DNA of 38,680 bases, from assembly GCA_030429955.1 (NCBI GenBank), contig JAUIGO010000026.1:1-38680 (forward strand), given 5' to 3'. Numbering within the stretch: the first letter of the stretch is position 1; each line of letters opens with the position of its first letter. The notes under the pieces were generated by a model. The model was not told the origin of the DNA. It did no database searches and saw only the letters and a list, made by a program, of their open reading frames with translations. This DNA is from Bacteroidia bacterium (GTDB taxonomy: Bacteria > Bacteroidota > Bacteroidia > Flavobacteriales > Flavobacteriaceae). This document shows, in pieces, positions 8,598-16,958 of the stretch. The position numbers and the translations under genes are program-made.

Positions 8598-9239
8598 TTA
8601 ATTCTCAAAAGCGTACTTAATAATATTGGCTCCCATTTTTAAGGCTTTCTCTCTCACAGCTTCAGGGTCGTTATGGACTTCAGGGTCTTCCCAACCATCT
8701 CCTAAATCACTTTCAAAAGTAAAGAGCAATACCAATCTGCTTTCATGAAAAATACCTAATGCTTTTGGAGGCAAACCATCGTGTTCATGAATCTTTGGTA
8801 ATCCATCAGGAAACTTATAGGCTATATTAAATATTGGGTGATTGACAGGGATTTCAACCAATTCTTGATTTGGAAATACTTTTTTTAACTCTTTTTCAAT
8901 ATACTGTCGCATTCCGTAATTGTCATCAATATGAATAAATCCACCAGAGATTAAGTAATTACGCAAATTTTCAGCATCGTCATCATCAAAAAACACATTG
9001 CCATGACCTGTCATATGCAAAAAAGGATATTGAAAAATATCAATACTTCCCGCTTCAACCGTTTCTGGTTTTGGGTTCATTTTGGTATTGATGTTCGCAT
9101 TGCAATACGCTATTAAGTTTGGTAAAGCTGTAGGATTACTGTACCAATCGCCTCCACCTTTGTATTTTAAAATAGCAACGTCTTGTGAAAAGGAGACTAT
9201 AGAAAAAAGAAAAAAGAAAAGAGAAAAGAGAACCTTCAT
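8598..9239 (-). CDS. DUF4159 domain-containing secreted protein
   Basis: A protein of 213 residues with a signal peptide (MKVLFSLFFFLFSIVSFSQD). I choose the ATG at 9239 since it gives a standard signal peptide; an in-frame ATG at 9248, inside the end of rsmE, would add three residues. The rest matches DUF4159 throughout: YKGGGDWY near the start, YPFLHMTGHGNVFF, a run of acidic residues, GGFIHIDDNYG, NHPIFN, and the C-terminal HESRLVLLFTFESDLGDGWED. The fold is thought to resemble class I glutamine amidotransferases, but I see no GATase catalytic Cys; the function is unknown. Poly-purine low-complexity DNA at about 9199-9231 encodes the Phe-rich signal peptide. Confidence 0.85.
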   Translation of the reverse strand: MKVLFSLFFFLFSIVSFSQDVAILKYKGGGDWYSNPTALPNLIAYCNANINTKMNPKPETVEAGSIDIFQYPFLHMTGHGNVFFDDDDAENLRNYLISGGFIHIDDNYGMRQYIEKELKKVFPNQELVEIPVNHPIFNIAYKFPDGLPKIHEHDGLPPKALGIFHESRLVLLFTFESDLGDGWEDPEVHNDPEAVREKALKMGANIIKYAFEN

Positions 9240-9240
9240 A

Positions 9241-9945
9241 TTATTCATTTACGTAAGCGACACTATGACAAGCTGCAATAGCAGCAGTTTCAGTTCGCAA
9301 TCTTGTGTTACCCAAAGTTACAGGTTTAAATCCAATTTGAAGCGCTTGCGCGATTTCTTTAACACTAAAATCGCCTTCTGGACCAATTAAAATTAAAATA
9401 TTCTGGTTTAGTTTCAACTGACTTTTCAATGATTTTCTATCAGTATCTTCGCAATGAGCAATAAATTTATGGCCTTCAAATTCTTGATTGATAAAGGTGT
9501 TAAAAGGTGTCAGTTCGTTTATGGTTGGCAAATAACATTGCAAGGACTGCTTCATGGCAGATTGCAGTATCTTTTCAAAGCGATCTAGCTTAATGACTTT
9601 ACGCTCACTATGGTCGCATAAAATAGGAGTGATGATATCAATGCCAATTTCAGTGGCTTTTTCCAAAAACCACTCAAAGCGATCGTTCATTTTGGTTGGA
9701 GCTACAGCAAGATGCAATTTATAATTTCGTTTCGGTTGCTGTTTAGCATTGCTGATAGTTACTTGGCATTTTTTAATGTCAGCATGGATTATTTCGGCAT
9801 CAAACAACCAACCCTTTCCATTGGTAATATGTAACACATCACCAACAGATTTACGCAACACTTTTACAATATGTTTGCTTTCTTCTTTATCAAACGTAAA
9901 AGAGGAAGTGGTTTCGCTTATATCAGGATTGTAAAATAACTGCAT
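9241..9945 (-). CDS. rsmE: 16S rRNA (uracil1498-N3)-methyltransferase RsmE
   Basis: A 234-residue SPOUT methyltransferase that methylates N3 of U1498 in 16S rRNA (E. coli numbering), next to the decoding site. It shows the RsmE layout: an N-terminal PUA-like barrel (1-70) with the conserved HIVKVLRKSVGD segment, then the knotted domain with KMNDRFEWFLEKATEIG (85-101), the SAM-binding IGPEGDF (187-193) and the C-terminal LGNTRLRTETAA (211-222). The start codon overlaps the parvulin stop by one base (TAATG), which implies translational coupling. Length and motifs are canonical. Confidence 0.95.
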   Translation of the reverse strand: MQLFYNPDISETTSSFTFDKEESKHIVKVLRKSVGDVLHITNGKGWLFDAEIIHADIKKCQVTISNAKQQPKRNYKLHLAVAPTKMNDRFEWFLEKATEIGIDIITPILCDHSERKVIKLDRFEKILQSAMKQSLQCYLPTINELTPFNTFINQEFEGHKFIAHCEDTDRKSLKSQLKLNQNILILIGPEGDFSVKEIAQALQIGFKPVTLGNTRLRTETAAIAACHSVAYVNE

Positions 9946-10583
9946 TATCTAGTGCTTTCAACAACTTTTAGAACTTTTATTTCTTTGATGCTTTTTTTGT
10001 CATGCGTTTTCTTTACCACATAATACCATTGGTTTGACTCTACATTTACAGTAAAGATATCATCTTTTTGGTGATTGTCATTCATGATTTGTTGTTCAAA
10101 TTCCGGAAGCATTTCACCATAAGTAAACCAACCAGAATCACCACCACGTTTTTTGTTGTTATCCATTGAATATTGCAAAGCCAAATCTTTAAAAGGAACT
10201 CCACGTTTGTGTTTTTCAATAATTTGTGGTCGTAAATTTTCAATACTGCTAATAGATAACTCTTTGCCATCTAGAAGAATGTAGCTCACACGATAATAAG
10301 TAATTTCGTTCTTCTCTAATATCTTGTAGTGAATATTTTCACCTTCTCTTTTAATGACTTTATGACCTCCATTGGAGAGTTTTAAAAGTTCCTCAGTAAG
10401 TTTTGTTTTGTGCTTTTCTTCATTAAAAGTGATGATTTTATTTTTTCTACCATTTTTAGAATCAATAAAACGTTGCGCTTTTTCAATGGTAGTCACAGAA
10501 TCTAGTTCCTTTTGAAGTTCTTTTTGAGCCGAAATTGAGACTGATAAGAAAAGAATAATAACAAGTAACGAATACTTTAGCAT
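9945..10583 (-). CDS. Secreted peptidylprolyl isomerase, parvulin/PpiC type
   Basis: A 212-residue protein with a signal peptide (2-19, cut near ISAQ). The N-terminal part (about 20-90) is charged and helical. A single parvulin domain follows: RVSYILLDG (98-106), then GVPFKDLALQYSMD (128-141) and the hallmark GGDSGWFTYGEMLPEFEQ (147-164), ending with WYYVVKKTHDK. Parvulins of this kind isomerise Xaa-Pro bonds in periplasmic or outer-membrane proteins. It is single-domain, unlike SurA, so the client range is unknown. The stop overlaps the rsmE start (TAATG). About 125 bases separate it from the COX1-like gene upstream; I see no convincing promoter there. Confidence 0.88.
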   Translation of the reverse strand: MLKYSLLVIILFLSVSISAQKELQKELDSVTTIEKAQRFIDSKNGRKNKIITFNEEKHKTKLTEELLKLSNGGHKVIKREGENIHYKILEKNEITYYRVSYILLDGKELSISSIENLRPQIIEKHKRGVPFKDLALQYSMDNNKKRGGDSGWFTYGEMLPEFEQQIMNDNHQKDDIFTVNVESNQWYYVVKKTHDKKSIKEIKVLKVVESTR

Positions 10584-10708
10584 AGATTATGGTTGATGAT
10601 TACAATTTGCAAGAAACTAAAATTTGAAATTGTATAGGAAAATGGGCTGTAAGTTTATTAACAGATGTTTTAACAATACATTCCCAACTAGGTAGAAAGT
10701 TAAATTTG

Positions 10709-11158
10709 CTATTTGAATTTTTTAGAACGATTAATAGAACTGATGACTATATTTATTATAAAAACGAATTGTGCTAATCCAGAAAGAACTATTAAAATTA
10801 ATGTGTAAACATTAAATTTTGATTGATTATCAAATAAAGGAAACTCATTGCTATATATTGAATCGTAAACATAAGAACCTATGAAATAAGCAAATACACT
10901 TCCAATAGTAACAATAGTATGAGTTTTGGTTAAAGCATTTATTAATTTAAGGTTTGACTTAAACGACAGCCAATAAATAAAACCCAAAATGAAGAAAGTT
11001 TGAGTGAAAAATATTCCAAGATGAAAGTTCGAAATAACAAAATAGGTATCACGAACATTAATATCAATGACATCATCATTATTGTACCATGCACAACTGA
11101 GAATAATATAAAATAGTGCAGTAAGCCAAAATAAATGATGAACCTTAATTTTTTTCAT
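10709..11158 (-). CDS. Small membrane protein resembling helices IX-XII of haem-copper oxidase subunit I
   Basis: A 149-residue protein with four predicted membrane helices (about 8-24, 45-66, 78-98, 117-141). I do not know a named gene for it. The segment DINVRDTYFVISNFHLG (32-48) closely parallels the oxidase subunit I sequence 'DIVLHDTYYVVAHFHYV', which carries the ligands of haem a3 (first His of HFH) and haem a (second His). Here the first His is Asn44, the second is kept as His46, and the His before Asp is Arg36. The helix before it (LFWLTALFYIIL) and the two after (with LTKTHTIVTIG) also fall where subunit I has helices IX, XI and XII. It begins one base after the tsaD stop, so it is probably coupled. 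A functional oxidase is excluded by its size; see findings. Confidence 0.7.
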   Translation of the reverse strand: MKKIKVHHLFWLTALFYIILSCAWYNNDDVIDINVRDTYFVISNFHLGIFFTQTFFILGFIYWLSFKSNLKLINALTKTHTIVTIGSVFAYFIGSYVYDSIYSNEFPLFDNQSKFNVYTLILIVLSGLAQFVFIINIVISSINRSKKFK

Positions 11159-11159
11159 G

Positions 11160-12188
11160 CTAAATCTTCAACCTTGCTGAAGCTGTTACATTTTGCTTTG
11201 CAAAATCACCATCTAAAAACTTTAAATAGCCAACTATAGCAATCATCGCTGCATTGTCTGTAGTGTATTCAAACTTTGGAATAAAGGTTTTCCAACCAAA
11301 CTTTTTTTCTCCTGAAGTCAGAGCAGCTCTAATACCAGAATTTGCTGAAACGCCTCCACCAATAGCAATTTGTTTGATGTCTGTTTGTTTTACAGCAAGC
11401 TTTATTTTGTCCATTAAAATGCCAATAATGGTATATTGTAGTGAAGCACAAATATCGTTCAAATTGTCATTTACAAACCCAGGATTCTTTTCAGTTTCTC
11501 GTTGGACAAAGTAAAGCACAGCAGTTTTTAATCCTGAAAAACTAAAGTTTAAACCATCCACTTTTGGTTTGGTAAATTGAAACGCTTTTGGGTTTCCAAG
11601 TTGTGCACGCTTGTCAATTTCTGGTCCAGCAGGATAACCTAATCCTAATGTTTTACCAGCTTTGTCATAGGCTTCCCCAACTGCATCATCAATGGTTTCA
11701 CCAATGACTTCCATATCAAAATAATTGTCAACTCTTACAATTTGGGTATGTCCTCCAGAAATGGTCATGGCCAAAAACGGAAATTCTGGTTTGTCAAACT
11801 CTTCCTCTTCAATAAAATGAGCCAAAATATGTGCTTGCATGTGATTCACTTCAATTAAAGGAATATCAAGTCCGTAAGCCAATGACTTCGCAAAAGAGGT
11901 GCCAACAAGCAAAGAACCCATTAAACCTGGACCTCTAGTAAAGGCTACAGCACTTAATTGTTCTTTTGTGATATTGGCCTTTTGTAGTGCTTGATGTACA
12001 ACTGGAACTATATTTTGCTGATGTGCTCTAGACGCCAATTCTGGTACAACACCACCATAGGCTTCATGTATTTTTTGGTTAGCTACAACATTGCTTAAAA
12101 CTTTTCCGTTGTGAATTACCGAAGCAGCTGTGTCATCACATGATGATTCAATTCCAAGAACATAAATATTTTGTGAACTCATTAGCAT
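11160..12188 (-). CDS. tsaD: tRNA N6-threonylcarbamoyladenosine transferase TsaD
   Basis: This is the universal enzyme that transfers the threonylcarbamoyl group to A37 of ANN-decoding tRNAs, working with TsaB, TsaC and TsaE in the cytoplasm. The 342-residue protein has the ASKHA nucleotide-binding start LGIESSCDDTAA (11-22), the metal-binding HMQAH (His116 and His120), SGGHTQIV, the central SFSGLKTAV, GGVSANSGIR and the final metal-site TDNAAMIA. Length is normal. Two start codons are possible, ATG 12188 and ATG 12182 (third residue); they differ by two residues. It heads the minus-strand operon and is divergent from tamB with a 227-base gap between them in which no clear promoter stands out. 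Confidence 0.97.
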   Translation of the reverse strand: MLMSSQNIYVLGIESSCDDTAASVIHNGKVLSNVVANQKIHEAYGGVVPELASRAHQQNIVPVVHQALQKANITKEQLSAVAFTRGPGLMGSLLVGTSFAKSLAYGLDIPLIEVNHMQAHILAHFIEEEEFDKPEFPFLAMTISGGHTQIVRVDNYFDMEVIGETIDDAVGEAYDKAGKTLGLGYPAGPEIDKRAQLGNPKAFQFTKPKVDGLNFSFSGLKTAVLYFVQRETEKNPGFVNDNLNDICASLQYTIIGILMDKIKLAVKQTDIKQIAIGGGVSANSGIRAALTSGEKKFGWKTFIPKFEYTTDNAAMIAIVGYLKFLDGDFAKQNVTASARLKI

Positions 12189-12415
12189 AGTTTAGGCACA
12201 ATAATTGTTTAATTTTGTTGTGCAGTAAGACATTGAATGGTCATTATTCAACTCAATTGCAAAGAAATAAAAAAAATAGTTGAGAACCTTGAAAACACAT
12301 CTATAAATTGATAGGTTTACAAACTCAAATGATTAGATTTTTTACATTAATTTTATACCTTTAAGAACATATCAAAAAAGCATTTAAAATAGTATCGAAA
12401 TTTATAGCAATAATT

Positions 12416-15400
12416 TTGCTATTGTTCATCATTTTGGTGCTAATACTATCTATTCCTGCTGTTCAAACTTCTATTGGTAAAAAAGCTACAAAATGGGTTA
12501 ATGATACTTATAAAACAAACATAAATATTGGTAAAGTAGGACTTCAGTTTAATGGTGACGTCGAACTCAAGAACATTTATATTCAAGATTACAAAAAAGA
12601 TACTTTAGTAAATATTGTTGAACTCAATACCTCTATTTTAAGTTTTAGAAAGTTATATCAAAACAAACTTGCCTTTGGTGATGTTGATATTATTGGTATG
12701 AATTTGAATATTAAAACCTATAAAGGAGAAGATCAAACCAATCTTGATGTGTTTGTAAATAAGTTGGATAGTGATAATCCGAGTACTTCTGAAAACGTAT
12801 TCTTGCTATCATCAAGTGATATTTCAATAATAAACAGCAGATTTAAACTGAGTGACGAAAACAAAGAAACCGTTGATGTTCTGAAGTTTAATGACCTAAA
12901 CATTAATGCTACTAATTTTTTAATTCTGGGTCCAAAAGTAAGCGCTCGTATTAATCAGTTGACCTTTAAAGATTCAAGAGGAGTCAATGTGCAAAACATG
13001 ACCACTAACTTTTCATACTCAAAAACGTCTATGGTTTTTGATGATTTGCATATCAATACAGCTAATTCTGAGCTTAATGGCGATTTAAAGTTTAAGTATG
13101 ATCGTGAAGATTTACAGTTTTTTGAAGATAGAGTAGCACTTATAGCAAACTTTGATAATTCAAAAATTGCCTTAAACGAGCTCAATACTTTTTATAATGA
13201 ATTTGGTGTTAATGAAGTGGCTAGAATAAAAGCCACGCTTACTGGAACATTAAATGATTTAACAGCAAATGACTTGTATGTTACTACCTCAAGGCAGACC
13301 ATTATTGATGGTAATGTAAATTTTAAAAACCTACTCAACAAAGAACCAGGAAATTTCTCAATGGATGGTAGATTCAATAAAGTAGTTTCAACCTATTCAG
13401 ATTTAAAGGCACTTTTGCCAAATGTACTTGGTAACTCCATACCCTCAGTTTTAGATAAATTAGGACGATTTGATATTCAAGGAACAACCAAAATAACTGC
13501 TGCCAATATTGACGCTAACGTTGATGTTCAGACCGATTTGGGAATTATTTTAGCTGAATTGGAATTGCATGATGTTAACGATATAGATAATGCATCTTAC
13601 AAGGGAAATATCATATTTGATGAGTTCATACTTGGTAACATCCTTAACGATCCAAAAATTGGCAAGGTATCATTAAATGTTGATGTTGATGGAAAAGGCT
13701 TCACTTTAGATAATTTAAATACACATATAAAAGGTGATATCTACGGCTTAAATTACAATGATTATTACTATTCAAATATTGATGTTAACGGAACAGTTAA
13801 AAATAAAGTTTTCAATGGAGATTTAACAGCTAAAGAAGAAAACCTGGATTTCACATTTACAGGTTTGGTTAATTTTTCTGAAAAAGAAAACAATTACGAC
13901 TTTACAGCAAATGTTAATCATGTTAACCTCAATGCATTAAATTTTGTTAAAAAGGATAGTATTTCAGTCTTTAAAGGATTGGTGAAAATGAATATGAAAG
14001 GCACTAGTATTGATGATGCTTATGGCAACATCACCTTTCAAAACACACTTTACACCAACCAAAATGACGAGTATTACTTTAAAGATTTTGCCATATCATC
14101 AAGTTTTGACAATGGGGAACGAACACTACATGTAAACTCTCCTGATATCATTGAAGGCACTATGAAAGGGAAATTCAAAATAAGTAATGTAGCTAAGCTT
14201 GTTGAAAATTCGTTAGGAAATATTTATACCAATTATAATCCGCATTTAATTGATAGTAATCAGTACATCGATTTCAATTTTAAAATCTATAATAAAATTG
14301 CCGAAGTGTTTTATCCAGATCTAAAACTTGGTAGTAACACTTTTTTTAGAGGACGTATAGAAAGTGATGCGAAAGAATTCAATATGATTTTTAAGTCTCC
14401 AAAAATTAGTTTCGCAGAAAATTTCGCTAATAATATTGAATTAAGGCTCAACAACAAAAACCCGTTATATAACACGTATGTTGAGATTGACAGTATTGAT
14501 ACCAAGTACTACGATGTTTCAAAATTCAGTTTGATTAATGTTACTTTAAATGATACTCTATTCATTAGATCTGAATTTAAAGGAGGCAAAACCAATAGAG
14601 ATCAATTTGATATGAATTTATTTTATACCATTAATGAAGAAAATAAATCTGTGATTGGTTTTAAAAACTCTGAGATCAATTTTAAAGAAAACCTCTGGTA
14701 TATTAATGAAGATAGAAACAAGGATAATAAAATTGTATTTGACAGATCATTTAACAATTTTGATATCAGAGATATTATGATGACTCATAATGATGAGTCC
14801 ATAAAGCTTTCAGGCATCATACAAGGAGATGATACCAAAAACATCAATTTAGATTTTCAGGATGTTGACCTCGCTAAAGTAACACCAGACATTCAAGACC
14901 TTCTACTAGCTGGAAATATTAATGGTGTTGTTAACATTAGGCAGCAAAATGGCAATTATATTCCTGAGTCTGATATTACAATTGATAATTTTAAGGTTAA
15001 TGATAATAATCTTGGAAGCTTTAGAGCCAATATTGTAGGTAACCAAACCCTTACCAATTACGATGTCAATATTTCTCTAAAAGAAGATAGCAATCAATCG
15101 CTTTCAATAGTTGGAAATTTGGATGTTGTTGGAAAGAATTCAAATATAGACTTAGAAGTTGATTTTCAAGATTTTATTTTAGAGCCACTAAACCCATTTG
15201 GAGATGGCGTTATAACAGACATTCGTGGTTATGTAACTGGAAATGCAAGAGTAAACGGAAAACTTGATAGACCTCAAATAAATGGTGAACTCGTTATGGA
15301 TGATGGTGGTCTAGCAATTCCTTATTTAAACGTAAATTATGGCTTTGAAGATGAAACAATAGTTAAATTACAAGGACAGAGCTTTATTTTTGAAAGTACA

Positions 15401-16840
15401 GAATTAACAGATACAGAATTTTTCTCACGAGCTAATTTAAGTGGTACAATAAACCATGTAAATTTTTCAAACTGGTCACTTAATCTTGATATAGACTCTG
15501 ATAGACTGCTGGTGCTCAATACACAAGATAGCGAAGATGCTCTTTATTATGGTACCGCCTTTGTAGATGGTGATATAAATATAGCAGGACCAACAAACCA
15601 ACTTATTATTAAAGCAGATGTTAGTACTGAAGAAGGCACAGTATTTAAAATTCCGCTGAATGACACAGAATCGTTGGGTGATAATTCATATATACGTTTT
15701 TTAAGTCCAGAAGAAAAAGAAGCAAAGTTACGTGGAGAAACACTTGTAACTAACGAAATTTCAGGATTGGAAATGGATTTCGATTTAACCGTTAATGAAA
15801 ACGCTGAAATTGAAATTGTAATGGACAGGAACTCTGGCAGTACAATTAGAGGTCGTGGTAATGGAGGTTTGCTGGCACAGATAAATACCAATGGTAGATT
15901 TAATATGTATGGTGACTTTATTATTTCAGAAGGAACTTACAATTTTATTTATGGAGGTGTTATTCAAAAAGACTTTAAAGTAGTTCCTGGAGGTACGCTT
16001 GTCTGGGAAGGTAGCCCTTTGCAAGCAGAAATAAACATAGAAGCTATACACGACAATATTAATGCAAATCCGTCAATCCTATTAGATAATCCTACAAATC
16101 AGAGTATTCCTGTTGAAGTGAAAATTCATTTAACCGAAAGGTTAGAACTACCAACATTAGATTTTGATTTAGTGTTCCCTAACGTAAACTCTACAATTAA
16201 ATCTGAGCTTGAATATAGATTAAGCGATAAAGATGCTAAACAATTTCAAGCCTTATCCTTGTTGGCTACAGGATCATTTAGAAGCGAACTTAGTTTTGAT
16301 TCACAGGATGCAATTGGCTTGGTTTCCGGTAGAGTAACAACGATGCTTAATGATATCATATCATCTGAAAACGGAAAATTAGATATTGGTATAGATTTAA
16401 AATTAGGCGAAAACAACCCTAATTATGAAACAGACAGTAGAGTAGGTGTTACACTATCTACAAAACTTAGTGATCGTGTACTTATCAATGGTAAAGTAGG
16501 TGTGCCAATTGGAGGTGTAAGCGAAACTGTGATTGCTGGAGATTTTGAAGTAGAAGTATTGCTTAACGAAGATAGAACACTCTCATTAAAATTCTTCAAC
16601 AGGGAAAATAGCATCCAGAATTTTGGAGAACAAATTGGCTATACACAGGGCTTAGGACTTTCATACAATGTAGAGTTTGACAATTTGAATGAACTCTTCC
16701 AGAAACTTTTCAAGAAAAGAGAAGACACAACAAATAAAACATCTAATAAGAAAGCTAAAGAAAGAGATAATCCGCTTTCAGAATTCAACACCTTCAAGAA
16801 AAAAGATTCAACGAACGTTCAAAAATCAAACAATTTATAG
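12416..16840 (+). CDS. tamB: Translocation/assembly module TamB (DUF490 family)
   Basis: A very long (1,474 residues or slightly more) envelope protein of the AsmA/TamB superfamily. These form a groove-like beta bridge from inner to outer membrane and take part in phospholipid transport and outer-membrane protein assembly. An N-terminal membrane anchor is followed by the typical IPAVQTSIGKKATKWVN, then over a thousand residues of repetitive beta-strand sequence, and the C-terminal DUF490 domain (about 1040-1430) with GGVIQKDFKVVPGGTLVWEG and YRLSDKDAKQFQALSLLATG. The tail (about 1440-1474) is charged and Lys-rich. The reported start is the first TTG, but it lies inside the membrane helix; open frame continues back to a stop at 12362 and the residues there (KKAFKIVSKF) look like the true N-terminus. 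See findings. Confidence 0.92.
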   Translation: MLLFIILVLILSIPAVQTSIGKKATKWVNDTYKTNINIGKVGLQFNGDVELKNIYIQDYKKDTLVNIVELNTSILSFRKLYQNKLAFGDVDIIGMNLNIKTYKGEDQTNLDVFVNKLDSDNPSTSENVFLLSSSDISIINSRFKLSDENKETVDVLKFNDLNINATNFLILGPKVSARINQLTFKDSRGVNVQNMTTNFSYSKTSMVFDDLHINTANSELNGDLKFKYDREDLQFFEDRVALIANFDNSKIALNELNTFYNEFGVNEVARIKATLTGTLNDLTANDLYVTTSRQTIIDGNVNFKNLLNKEPGNFSMDGRFNKVVSTYSDLKALLPNVLGNSIPSVLDKLGRFDIQGTTKITAANIDANVDVQTDLGIILAELELHDVNDIDNASYKGNIIFDEFILGNILNDPKIGKVSLNVDVDGKGFTLDNLNTHIKGDIYGLNYNDYYYSNIDVNGTVKNKVFNGDLTAKEENLDFTFTGLVNFSEKENNYDFTANVNHVNLNALNFVKKDSISVFKGLVKMNMKGTSIDDAYGNITFQNTLYTNQNDEYYFKDFAISSSFDNGERTLHVNSPDIIEGTMKGKFKISNVAKLVENSLGNIYTNYNPHLIDSNQYIDFNFKIYNKIAEVFYPDLKLGSNTFFRGRIESDAKEFNMIFKSPKISFAENFANNIELRLNNKNPLYNTYVEIDSIDTKYYDVSKFSLINVTLNDTLFIRSEFKGGKTNRDQFDMNLFYTINEENKSVIGFKNSEINFKENLWYINEDRNKDNKIVFDRSFNNFDIRDIMMTHNDESIKLSGIIQGDDTKNINLDFQDVDLAKVTPDIQDLLLAGNINGVVNIRQQNGNYIPESDITIDNFKVNDNNLGSFRANIVGNQTLTNYDVNISLKEDSNQSLSIVGNLDVVGKNSNIDLEVDFQDFILEPLNPFGDGVITDIRGYVTGNARVNGKLDRPQINGELVMDDGGLAIPYLNVNYGFEDETIVKLQGQSFIFESTELTDTEFFSRANLSGTINHVNFSNWSLNLDIDSDRLLVLNTQDSEDALYYGTAFVDGDINIAGPTNQLIIKADVSTEEGTVFKIPLNDTESLGDNSYIRFLSPEEKEAKLRGETLVTNEISGLEMDFDLTVNENAEIEIVMDRNSGSTIRGRGNGGLLAQINTNGRFNMYGDFIISEGTYNFIYGGVIQKDFKVVPGGTLVWEGSPLQAEINIEAIHDNINANPSILLDNPTNQSIPVEVKIHLTERLELPTLDFDLVFPNVNSTIKSELEYRLSDKDAKQFQALSLLATGSFRSELSFDSQDAIGLVSGRVTTMLNDIISSENGKLDIGIDLKLGENNPNYETDSRVGVTLSTKLSDRVLINGKVGVPIGGVSETVIAGDFEVEVLLNEDRTLSLKFFNRENSIQNFGEQIGYTQGLGLSYNVEFDNLNELFQKLFKKREDTTNKTSNKKAKERDNPLSEFNTFKKKDSTNVQKSNNL

Positions 16841-16958
16841 ATTGTTAGTAAATTATTTTTAACGAAAACGTTTGAGTTTTATGTTTTAGTTAAAATATGA
16901 TAAAACTTAGCTTTTTTGTAGTTTTAGTTTATTAGTTTTACTCTTTCAAAAAGTAAAA

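Noticed and set aside
9199-9231. Poly-purine low-complexity run
   Set aside because: Explained by the Phe/Leu-rich signal peptide of the DUF4159 protein on the minus strand.
12351-12370. TACCTTTA (12356-12363) as a tamB -7 box
   Set aside because: One mismatch to TAnnTTTG and no TTG at the -33 distance; not strong enough to list, though it would place the transcript start almost at the ATC codon.
15337-15891. Antisense frames inside tamB (60 and 114 codons)
   Set aside because: Shadow frames opposite a long coding region; Ser-rich products without recognisable features.
16829-16846. Inverted repeat AACAAT-N6-ATTGTT at the end of tamB
   Set aside because: A stem of six pairs with only two G-C pairs and no T run directly after it; too weak to call a terminator.
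16860-16958. Possible promoter for pfkA
   Set aside because: Several TA-TTT-like stretches occur (16919-16926, 16933-16940) but none has TTG at 17-23 bases; AT-rich DNA gives many chance matches.
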